Shown here piece after piece: positions 10,083-20,083 of a stretch of 64,000 nt of DNA. Below the pieces are notes generated by a model. The model worked only from the letters and a program-made list of their open reading frames with translations, did no database searches and was not told the DNA's origin. This DNA is from Oryza sativa Japonica Group. Its lineage: Eukaryota; Streptophyta; Magnoliopsida; Poales; Poaceae. Both the position numbers and the translations under genes were made by a program. Positions within the stretch are counted from its first letter, which is position 1. Every line of letters begins with the position of its first letter. Location: positions 43,454,001 to 43,518,000 of the forward strand of contig NC_089035.1 in assembly GCF_034140825.1 (NCBI RefSeq), written 5' to 3'.

Positions 10083-10495
10083 AAAATCGCCCTCCCCCAG
10101 GGCGGCAAGGGGGCCGCCTGCAAAATTCCATGCCCCCTCGCCGCCCATTTGCAGGCGGCCCCCCGCACAGTGCAAAATCGCCCTAGCGGAGGGCAGCAAG
10201 GGGGCCGCCTGCAAAATTCCATGCCCCCCCTCGCCGCCCATTTGCAGGCGGCCCCCCGCACAGTATAAAATCGCCCTCGCGGAGGGCGGCAAGGGGGCCG
10301 CCTGCAAATTTCGTTGACGGCCGTCGCCCGAGAGCGAACGGCCGTCTGCCACGTCATTTTCGCCGCCCTCTGGGAGGGCGATTTTTAAAAATCGCCCTCC
10401 CAGAGGGCGGTAGGCGACTATTTCCGTTAATTTTCAAAATGGAAAATTATTTTTGTAAAACTTTTAATAAAAAAAATTATAAATAAAAAAAATTC
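10083..10495 (-). repeat. MULE-1 right terminal inverted repeat
   Basis: Inverted copy of the left TIR, same length, with about four substitutions and no length change by eye. It contains the mirrored 48-bp palindrome (10,363-10,410) and the same GC-rich tandem units. Confidence 0.95.
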
Positions 10496-10510
10496 CTAAA
10501 TAGTCCTTAT

Positions 10511-10525
10511 TTGGGCCCATGGGCC
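10511..10525. promoter_or_regulatory. Site II (TGGGCC) pair in the eIF4E promoter
   Basis: TTGGGCCCATGGGCC contains two TGGGCC-type site II elements, followed by AGCCCAAC at 10,531-10,538. Such elements are typical of plant promoters for translation and growth genes. They lie only 16 bp from the MULE-1 right end and about 160 bp before the start codon. Confidence 0.65.
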
Positions 10526-10682
10526 TGATAAGCCCAACGCATCCGGTACAATACAAGTTCTTCTTCTATACTACACGAGTGGAGAGGGAGATATAGAGAC
10601 GGAGAAGCGAGAGGGGAAGAGCACCGACCTCGACCTAGCTAATTAAGGCGCAACACAGAAACCCTCACCGCCGCCCGCATCC

Positions 10683-13633
10683 ATGGCGGAGGAGCACGAG
10701 ACGAGGCCGCCGTCCGCCGGAAGGCCGCCGTCGTCCGGCCGCGGCAGGGCCGACGACGCTGACGAGAGGGAGGAGGGGGAGATCGCCGACGACGACTCCG
10801 GCCACGCGCCGCCGCAGGCCAACCCCGCCGCGCCGCACCCGCTCGAGCACGCCTGGACCTTCTGGTTCGACAACCCGCAGGGAAAGTCCAAGCAGGCAAC
10901 CTGGGGAAGCTCCATCCGCCCCATCCACACCTTCTCCACCGTCGAGGACTTCTGGAGGTTTCCCACCCCCCCTCCTCTTCTTTTCCCCTCCACAACCTCT
11001 CCATCCCTTGCCTTCATGAATCAGTATTGTAGATTCCCCATCTAGCTGTTTAACCCGATTCGATTACATGCGTTAGGCTTGCCACTCATGCCCACTTTAC
11101 TTTGTCCATGTCATAGGCTTCATGTGTAGGACTGAGATCTAATGTGGATCTAGTTTTTTTTTTTTTTGACTTGGTTGCAGATTAGGCAGAATTGTTTTGA
11201 GGAGGAGTACACTCTTTTCGTGAATTATAGTGTTTTTCTTTAAGCAGAATAATATTTCACATCTTCATCGATCAGTTTATGTTTCATGCTGTGGATGGAT
11301 GCTTTTCTTTGTTTATCTATTTTGATGGAAACTTTACTTAGTATAGGGTGATAATCTGTATATGCTATCATCATAATGTTCTTAGATGAACAACATGTCT
11401 TGAGGAAAATTTGTCTTGAGTGATTGATACCCTGGAAGAAAACGTCTCAAGTGAGAAGTACCAAACTCAAATACTTATTCCATGGTCAACTGTAGAATTG
11501 AATTCTTAGTGCAGGCCACATGATTTGTTATGCCTTTATTTTAATAAGCCTAACTGTGGTTAAATCGGTGTGCAGAGTTTGTTTGTTGAAATGTCGGTAC
11601 GCCGATTGTGATTTCTTGGCATGGTTGGGGAAATCAATATTATGTGTTATCCTACATTGTAGTGCATTACATTTGAGGTGCAGAGTTGGGTGTTCTTTGG
11701 TTTCTCTTCATGCATATGTGTTGCAAATTGTGTCCAAGTGTTCTGCTTGTTCACACTTAAGCATTTGTTTACAGTCCTGCTGTCATAATTATGCTTTTGG
11801 CACCCTTCATGTTTCATGTCAGAAATATTTGTTGATCTTGCTGTATCATTGTGCTGTTGTGCCTTTTGACATCTTTCTGGCTGCATCATAAGCCAGTTAT
11901 TTATTGGCGTTCTTCTATTTTCAGTTCTAGGTTATTTTGTCTAAGTCAGATATTATATTTAATATAAACATATCTTTTTCCATTGTCATCATGAAAGGAC
12001 ATGAATCAGATCCTTCTAAAATGCGTATGATCCTTCTTTTTTTTTTTCTGGCCGAATATTTGTCATCTTTTACTTTCCATGTAGTATTAGAACTTGGAAG
12101 GTGATTGGCTGATGGTGTTTTGTTCTGTTTGGTGATTTTGAATTTTATGTATCTGACATTTATAAAAAGAATGTTAATTCTCTGTGGCTCTATTTTTTTA
12201 TGAGTAATTTGAGCATCCTGAGTTGATACATGTTCAGAGATCTGAGATAGTCCACGTATGTTGACACATGTGTCGTCCTGAGTTCTCTCGACAGTTTATA
12301 ACATGTGTCATTTGTCGCAAATTATATCAATGCATGTGCTTCAGGGCTTCTTTCTTTCTGCTAACAGCTCGCTTAAATATTATTATTTTTTGGCAATTTG
12401 CTTCAGTATTTTTTTTCCTTCTATCTTTTCATGTATTCCTTTAGTCTAATAAGGTTGAATGTGGTATTTCAGCCTTTATAACAATATCCATCACCCAAGC
12501 AAGTTGGTTGTGGGAGCTGACTTCCATTGCTTTAAGAATAAAATCGAGCCAAAATGGGAAGATCCTATCTGTGCTAATGGAGGTAAATGGACCTTCAGCT
12601 GTGGCAGAGGAAAGTCCGACACAATGTGGTTGCATACTGTAAGCATTATTTGAATCACTTATTTGCACAGTTATCCTTTATACAAATATCTCCCTAATTC
12701 TTTACCTTATCCTGTGCTTAGTTATTGGCAATGATTGGCGAACAATTCGATTATGGGGATGAAATTTGTGGAGCAGTTGTTAGTGTGCGTGGCAAGCAGG
12801 AAAGAATAGCTATCTGGACTAAAAATGCTGCCAATGAAGCTGCTCAGGTACTATTTCTAAGATATGTGCTGCTAATTTATTTGTTACCTGCAGATAATAA
12901 CCACATAGTTTTCAACATCATTAAATTCAAACTTTTACATGTCATTGCTGTCAAATACCACTATGTATTAATAATGGCATGATCTGGTTATCTGGAGCTA
13001 TTTATGTCTTGAGCCTGTCCAAATGTTGCTCTGTACATGTGGAATGCTCTCAATCTGCATATACACAATGCATAGCTGAAGAGATATATTCCTGAAAAGA
13101 TTGCAACATTTGGGTGCACTTGCTTAAACTTCCAGGTGAAGTTTGTCATAGGGGGATTTTCATTATTTTGGCCAAGATCATGCTATATACATTGTGCAGC
13201 TATTTTAACCAAGGTTTATATTGAAACGTTAAGTTCTGTTCTATCTTGGTGTTCCTTTCGTGCTATATTGTCCGCGTTATCTCTTGTAGTATTTTCTTGC
13301 CATTTTAGCGTTTTGTATGACTGCTGCAATATATGCATCTTGTGGCAAGTTTTTTGGTTCCTCATCACATCATTATTATATTTGATTCGCCTAGGTAGGT
13401 CAGATAAGCTGAACATAATTGTTTCTCTTTCTTCATCAGATAAGCATTGGGAAGCAGTGGAAAGAATTTCTGGATTACAAGGACTCGATTGGGTTCATTG
13501 TTCATGTGAGTAGTCCTTAGCTTTGTTACATTATATGCCTGGATGAATAACTGTTTCTTATTCGTGCCCTTTTTGGTTGTAGGACGATGCAAAAAAGATG
13601 GACAAAGGTCTCAAGAACCGCTACACAGTTTGA
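10683..13633 (+). CDS. eIF4E: Eukaryotic translation initiation factor 4E (cap-binding)
   Basis: Binds the mRNA 5' cap and recruits eIF4G to start translation in the cytosol. Five exons: 10683-10957, 12473-12638, 12722-12847, 13440-13505, 13583-13633, giving 227 residues, the usual plant length. The N-terminus is a Pro/Gly/acidic low-complexity segment. The core begins with [20 protein letters not shown] (Trp58, Trp61, Trp74), then FSTVEDFW (Trp91), [15 protein letters not shown], and ends GLKNRYTV. All eight conserved-type tryptophans appear present. Intron 1 is about 1.5 kb and holds no other gene. The MULE-1 insertion lies just upstream and leaves a short promoter with site II elements. 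This appears to be eIF4E rather than eIF(iso)4E, judged by the long N-terminus. Confidence 0.95.
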
Positions 13634-14077
13634 TCTGAGCACTCCTGTCCAGATATCCAAGAGAGTAGTATATCCACATGTAGGATGGGTTTTCTTCGAT
13701 GCTTTAGTGTTTGTCATTCGCTTGTAGCGAGCGCTTGAAGGCTATAATATTGCCGTGAACTGTTTAAACTTGAAACGTAATATAATGACGTATCAGAGGT
13801 GTCTCTGTACTCTATAAATCAGTCCAGTTCTTCCTTTGTTTGCTGGTATCTGAGGGTGCTTGTTTGTTTAGTCTGCCGCTACCGCTAGCTAGTTTCTCTG
13901 AACCTGCATATTTTGACGACGAATATTGACTGGGAATTGCAGTGGGATATACTTTCCAAATATGAAGACATGAGCGAGTTATATGCTGAGAGTTTGGTTA
14001 GCTGAATTTGCTTCATACCGTTTTGCGATCTGGGATGGTTTATGATTATTATTATTATCACTAATTGTGTGGTTGCA
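13634..14077 (+). other. eIF4E 3' UTR and spacer
   Basis: AT-rich sequence after the stop, with AATATAATGA-type polyadenylation context near 13,780. It runs to the A that flanks the Helitron start. No further gene is seen. Confidence 0.5.
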
Positions 14078-17000
14078 TCTACCCTATAATTCACCAACTA
14101 CACTCCTACAAACCCCGTTCATCAAATCTGACGGTCCAGAATCATTTGATCCAACGCCTCAAAATCGTCGCGGACCCTCCCCTCCGCACGCGCGTCCTCC
14201 TCTCCCCTTTCCTCACGCGCATCCTCCCAATCACGCTCCTCACACGCATCCTCCTCTCTCTCGCACGCCGCCGACGCCGCACTCTCACGCCGCCGCCATC
14301 GCCCTATCCAGCGCCATCCGCCATCGCGACGCCGCCACGCCAACAACGGCCATCCCTCCTCCGTCGGCCGGCGTCACCAACGTCGTCGATCTCCTCCGCG
14401 CCTCCGCCCAAGCCGATCTCTCCCGTCCGCATTGCCACCGACGGCCGCTCACCGATCTGCTCCGCTAGCGTCGATCTCTCCCGTCCGCATCGTCACCGAC
14501 GGCCACCTTTGCCGATCTCCTCTGTGCCCAAGGTAAATTTTTGCTCACAAGAATTTGACCAGGTTACGAACTGAATGAATTCCTGCTTTTTTTGAGTTCT
14601 GATTTTGGTAATGCACGTAGAATAGTGTTACAGAGAATTTGGTAATGGAGATAAAATAGTGTTGCAGAGCCCTTCTTGTACAACTAGACCCCATCCATCC
14701 CTTTATGTCATCATGTGTATACTACAAATTATGGGAATCAACTAAGTTCCATTGTACTATTGCAACTGGTAATAGGATTTTATTACTGTACTCCATTTTG
14801 CTACGAGTTGCAAAACAGGATGGTGATACAGGTAATCAAATTGATTTGAGTGTCTTTTTTCCACCGTCATGAGATAGGTACTGCTACTGCTGCAATTTTT
14901 TCCCATATAGCAACAACCCAGTTATCTGGATTCACTACTTATATTTGTGTAAGTAGATACCGGGGTGGGTAGATAAATATGTTTCTGATGAACTTCAAAC
15001 ATACGAACTGAAATTTTTGCAAATGACTTCACATATTTATTTGTGATAAATCTCCTCTCACATAAGACAAACAATTAGCAATATATGGAGCATCAACATG
15101 TACTCTATTTGATAATTTGTTCCCTTTTTTCCCTTTACAGGACAGAGTGAAATTGCTAACCAACTTGTGGGGTAACTACTCCATTCCAAAAGACAACCCA
15201 TACACTGATGACAGTGACTTAGAACTAGAAGTTTGGGCATTGGGTCTTAGAAACCCGTGGAGATGCAGCTTTGATTCCGCGAGGCCTTCCTACTTCTACT
15301 GTGCCGATATTGGTCAGGTAACATTCAGCATTATATGAGCAACTCATGATAATTTGCTACTTTTAAATTTAATACTATTGGTTAACAACTGATGCAGTAA
15401 AAGTAGTGGTTCTTCATCAGTTCTTCTTTTTAAGGAAATTGTCCATTTTACTCCATAAAGTAAGCTATCAGTCATCAAGTGTGCTGGCTTGCCAACATCA
15501 GGTCACTGTCTTCATACAGTGTTTCTCAATTCCTGCATTTTGTTTCCACCTCTCCCTTGCACGAAGCCCTCTGCTATCCACCAGCGTACAACATGGGAGC
15601 AACTTTTTCAGATGTGCTGGAAGGTAGATGTAGCTAAAGGTTAAGGATATTCCTGATAGGTTCTACGCTTGGGTTGTTGCTTATCTCCCGGTTAAGTTGT
15701 TTATATTTGCGCCTAAATACCACTTCGTTCTTGTCACCAACAAACATCGATTCTTCATATTGGATTGGAGTTACAAAATTAGCATTTCAGTTTGCAGTAC
15801 ATGACAGATTCATGTGTTATATCGACTGAAATTCATATGTTAGTTCTGAGCTCAATAATGTACACAATGTTGGAATGCATAGTTGTTTGGCGGGCTTTGG
15901 CAAGGGTTGTTTCACTTCTGAACTTTATTCATTTATTTACCCCATATTTTCTATTTAGAGAAAATATAATGATCTCTATTTTGACATGTGATGGAATAAA
16001 TTTGTGCTTTGGGCACTTTAAGTGTTTATCTATGGCTTGCATTTTGAAGCTTTATGCCTATGCTTTGAAAATTAATGTATGGAGTATATTTGTGATATAG
16101 TCAAATTGATGAGGAAAATCATTAAATTTTAGAAATATATTCTTTTTCTTATTACATTACCTTAATTCAGAACCTAAAATCAACATCATCTTGCTTGTCT
16201 TGCTTGGGTAGTTTGGTACATTATACAAGATTGCTGCATATTTTTTTAATGAATACTTGCAGAAAACTAATGTTGTTGTTTCAGATTCAGGCATTCAACA
16301 CATGGTATATTTCAGAATATGTATATAGCTATGTTAAAATTTCAGAATGTAAATAGGCATACATGGAAGCACATGATAAGACAGTTTAAGTTATAAGTTA
16401 CCATGGTTAAGATTCTGAAAGTCTAAACTTTGGAATATTCATTGATAAAAGTTAATTATGAAAGTCTTAACTTTGGTTTGAAAGTCTGAAAATCTGAAAT
16501 TCCGAACATGCAGCGGCTAATATCGATTGATCAATTGAGGCGTGGCCCGTGCTGCCAAAGTGAATCGTTCCAGATCATTTGGTACTATATGTGAACTGGA
16601 AATTTATTTTGTAAACTTTCACCGCCATTAGCTTTTGAGGTAGATGACACCAAGCTGAAGCATGTTGCATTTTTGGTCTACTTAAGTACTTGGATCATTT
16701 AATTGGCTGAAATGCACATGTAAATTTGTTTCCCAGATCCAATAAGTTTATAGTACTTTCTGATCGGTGGGAAGACCTTGGTGACTGGGTGAGCAACAAA
16801 GCCACCTGCAGACTCAACTTATGTCTTTGCTCTGTATGTATGTTCTACTGAGGGAAAGAAGATGCAAGGTCTCTTGGACTCTCAATTCTCTTAGGCCAGG
16901 TGATCAAATGAAAAAGGGAAATGTTTTGAGACTGAAGTTCTATTGTAAACCAGATATATATCAAATATTAGATGCTATAGACTTCTATGTCTATGCCTGA

Positions 17001-17197
17001 TTGTGAAGTTGTACAATAGGCTTGCATTGTTTCAAATCAAAAGATAGAAAAGTCACGATGTTATTTTACTCACATCGCTATGTAATTAACAATATAGTAA
17101 TTGGCTCTGTCATTCTTTTTTTTAAGAATGATAAACTTTAATAGTTTAATTTGCATTACTAAATATTACCGTAGCGTTAGCACGGGTCAATTACTAG
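14078..17197 (+). mobile_element. Non-autonomous Helitron carrying a captured gene fragment
   Basis: Begins TCTACCCTATAATTCACC after a host A and ends GGGTCAATTACTAG before a host T, i.e. inserted between A and T as Helitrons do. Near the 3' end CCGTAGCGTTAGCACGG forms a small hairpin, as in rice Helitrons. The 5' part (14,150-14,535) is a C-rich, coding-like segment with a degenerate 65-bp tandem duplication (CTCCCGTCCGCAT repeated near 14,423 and 14,479). The middle holds one exon of a HIPL gene. There is no Rep/helicase gene, so it is non-autonomous. Confidence 0.6.
15141..15317 (+). pseudogene. Captured HIPL exon (hedgehog-interacting-protein-like, sugar dehydrogenase fold)
   Basis: A 59-codon open segment bounded by a good acceptor (CCCTTTACAG) and donor (CAG/GTAACA). 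Its translation includes LWGNYSIPKDNPY, LEVWALGLRNPWRCSFDS and SYFYCADIGQ, which match the beta-propeller region of plant HIPL proteins. No neighbouring HIPL exons are found within 1 kb on either side, so this is a single exon with pieces of its introns, not a gene. It lies inside the Helitron, on the plus strand. It has no stop or frameshift, so capture is probably recent. Confidence 0.75.
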
Positions 17198-17419
17198 TGA
17201 GCTTTAATTCATCGTGCTCTTCATCACCTTCACCCATCCTGGCTTAGTAAGAAAAACCAATACAACGTGGCATATATTTCTGGAGGTTGAAAGCTGAAAC
17301 GCTCTATTAACACAAAAGAGAGCCAAATACGTTCTCTATGTATAACTAAACCAAGCGACTATATGTAACTAAACCAAGCGAGAACAATAATATATGATGA
17401 AAAGGTAAATGATGACGTG

Positions 17420-17420
<1 letters not shown>

Positions 17421-17495
<75 letters not shown>
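17421..17495. repeat. (AAT)25 microsatellite
   Basis: About 75 bp of pure AAT repeat, roughly 220 bp upstream of the TFIIA gamma1 TATA region. Long uninterrupted trinucleotide arrays vary in length between accessions. Confidence 0.97.
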
Positions 17496-17653
17496 CAAAG
17501 GAAAAAAGGAAAAGGAATAATAATGAAATGAAATGAAAAAAAAAAGAAAAGGAAATAAAGCAGTATGCATTGACCAGGTCAACGGGAGAGGGAGGGGCAA
17601 AATCGGCATTTGGCACCGACATAGTCGATCCTTGCTGCTGCCTCCCCTGCCTA

Positions 17654-17702
17654 TATAATCCCCAAATCCCCTCCTCCCTTCCCCTGGCCTCCATCGGTAT
17701 AT
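17654..17702 (+). promoter_or_regulatory. TFIIA gamma1 core promoter, including a TAL-effector target sequence
   Basis: Two TATA-like boxes are visible: TATATAAT at 17,652-17,659 and TATATAAG at 17,697-17,704. Starting at 17,654, TATAATCCCCAAATCCCC matches what I remember of the binding element of the Xanthomonas oryzae TAL effector PthXo7, which is known to induce this gene. The match is from memory. A 5' UTR intron follows (17,792-18,094). Confidence 0.6.
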
Positions 17703-18122
17703 AAGCCCCAGATTTCGAATTCCTCTCTGCGGCTGCGCTTTGCTCCTCCCCTCAATCCTCCTCTCCGCTCTCGCTCTCAGTCTCAGATCAGGTATGCGGC
17801 TGGTGCTTGGTTCGATTCGATCATGCGATTTTTTGTTGGGATCGGGATCTAATTTTTAGGGAAATTTTGTGCCCTCGATTCGATTGGCCGCACCGCACCC
17901 AACCAAACCAAATAGAGGGAGGGAGGGATGCGATACTTGTGTATATGCACGAACGATCACATCGATGAATTTTCTAGATTTTGATTTGCGGCGGCTGGCC
18001 GGCAAACAGACCCGGAGGATTTTGATTAGTTCGTTTCCGCAGCCTTTGCATGCCGATCTTAAACTTTTTATGTATCTGGGCTGCCTATCTGCAGGAGGGA
18101 GGGGATCGATATTCGATCATCG

Positions 18123-19439
18123 ATGGCCACCTTCGAGCTGTACCGGAGGTCCACCATCGGTATGTGCCTCACCGACACGCTGGACGACATGGTCTCCAGT
18201 GGGGCGCTCAGCCCCGAGCTCGCCATCCAAGTCCTCGTGCAGTTTGACAAGGTTTCTTAACCCCCTACCTCTCCTTCATTACTGCTGCCGGATGTGGATT
18301 ACTTGTTTTTCATATATGGATGTTCTTGTTGTTTCAGTCCATGACTAGCGCTTTGGAGCATCAGGTGAAGAGCAAGGTTACTGTCAAGGTATGCTCTTTC
18401 TATTGATTCTCTTTTTGTACTGTAGGTTTCATTAATAGCTGTAGATTTTTTTTTAAAAAAAGGAATCGATGAGAATGCCGTATTGTTGTTATTTAGTTAT
18501 GAATTAGTAAACTTTCTAACTGTTGACTTATCTTGTTAATCATCAATTCATTCTATGGTGTTTGCACACATCCAAGTTATGCAATGCAAATGAGTACTGA
18601 GAGTGCAGTCTATAGATAACATTATTACTATGTCATGTTGGCATGTCATTAAGTTTGTGGCATAGGAGTCTTCTTTTAGATCTACCGTGTATTCTTTTGT
18701 GGGAAGGCAATTCCTGCTTGCTTCATAGGCTACTCACCAATTCGATAGACTTTCTGTGAGAATGACTGTGACCAATAAGTTAAGCACTTTTGGGACAATC
18801 CAAATTTCCATGAAAATAACTGGAATATTGATTGATTATGTTCTGATGTTAATTTCTAAATATCAAGGTCAAGTAGCGGTGCACAACATTTTCAATCATG
18901 GTTCCTGTTTGGACAAACCTACAAATAACTGGAATATAATATTGATTAATTTTGTTCTTTTATTGTGTGTCATGTATGTCGAAGATGGCTACTTCTGCAA
19001 AGCTTTTGAAGTAACATGATTATCTTTTGCAATTGTGTTGTACTTTATGGGAAATAATTCAAGTTCTGTATGATTTATTGTGCATTGAGGTTACACATTC
19101 GAAGTGATGAGTATATGCCAATATATAGCTTCACTCAAGACCGTCGATGTGTTACATATATCTTAATTAGATTTCTTATGTTTAGCACATTGACTGTGCT
19201 TTCCTGCCATGAGTCCTTTTGAAAGTATTCACATGTATAGTTCAGACCGCCTGCATTTCCAGTGATGGCTTTCCCTTTTCTCTGCACAGGGCCATCTGCA
19301 CACCTACAGGTTCTGCGACAATGTGTGGACTTTCATCCTAACAGATGCAATTTTCAAGAACGAAGAGATTACAGAGACAATAAACAAGGTGAAGATCGTG
19401 GCCTGCGATTCCAAATTGCTGGAGACTAAAGAAGAGTAA
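18123..19439 (+). CDS. TFIIAgamma1: Transcription initiation factor IIA gamma subunit 1
   Basis: Small subunit of TFIIA, which stabilises TBP on TATA promoters in the nucleus. Three exons: 18123-18251, 18338-18388, 19290-19439, giving 109 residues, typical for the family. The start [20 protein letters not shown] forms the N-terminal helical part. [17 protein letters not shown] begins the beta-barrel that contacts TBP and DNA. Val39 (in QVLVQFDK) is the position changed to Glu in the xa5 resistance allele of the chromosome 5 paralogue, so this copy has the susceptible-type residue. The chromosome 1 paralogue is usually called gamma1, and I assign the symbol from gene order. Intron 2 is about 900 bp with no other gene. 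Confidence 0.93.
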
Positions 19440-20083
19440 TTTGCGGAAGAGCCCATCCTGCTTCTCTTGATGCTGCAGACCTGGCGCACCTGAAATATAA
19501 TCTTGCATCTGTTTTCCTGGCTCGTATCATGAATCTGAACAGTTTCCATGGTAGGAGTACTAGAGTATCATGTTCATAGTTTCTGTCTGCCATCCGCATC
19601 ACTCATGGATCGATTTCTCTCTTCTCTGTTGAGTGATGGACCGATTTCTCTCCTCTGTTGATAATGAAGAGTGTGATGTGTGACATGAGTGTGCTCTGTA
19701 CCTAATCATGCTCTCGCCGAAGGCAGACCTAACATTTGAATTCTAAATCTTTGAACAGGATGTTCAGATTACCTTGTTCATCGCCTGATACTGTTATTTT
19801 CGAGTCAATGCTGGTTGGATATTGAAGAGTTCAGGGGTATAACCCTGTTGCAACTAATGGGAATTTCCATTAAAAAAGCTACAATCCAGTGAATAAGGAT
19901 TAAGGATACATAACAACTTTATGCTTTAATATAAATACGTTCAACATCTTTCTCCACTCTCCAGAGGGAAAATAACCAGGACACTTGTTCAAACCTCTTC
20001 ATCTAGATTAAACAGAAAAAAGAAAAACCTCCAACCGGGGGATGAAATCAAGAGAAATGGCTATTTACATCCAGTGAGGGACG
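19440..20083. other. Convergent 3' flanks of TFIIA gamma1 and RH58
   Basis: Holds the two 3' UTRs, which face each other. A near-duplicated phrase (GATCGATTTCTCTCTTCTCTG / GACCGATTTCTCTCCTCTG in essence) occurs around 19,610-19,660. No gene is seen. Confidence 0.5.

Larger units (their letters stand above)
2692..10495 (+). mobile_element. MULE-1: 7.8-kb Mutator-like element with transposase and PMD gene
   Basis: Both ends begin GAATTTTTTT in inverted orientation. The 413-bp TIRs differ at about four positions, roughly 99% identity. The flanks CTAAATAGT at 2,683-2,691 and 10,496-10,504 are a perfect 9-bp target duplication, the Mutator hallmark. In element order it holds the TIR, a TATA box, a 5' UTR intron, the transposase gene, the PMD gene, a subterminal region and the second TIR. 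Near-identical TIRs and an intact transposase frame suggest a young and possibly still mobile insertion. The PMD gene has one nonsense codon. The right end lies 187 bp before the eIF4E start codon. Confidence 0.95.

Noticed and set aside
17346-17609. Frame encoding a poly-Ile or poly-Tyr run
   Set aside because: Translation of the AAT microsatellite, not a gene.
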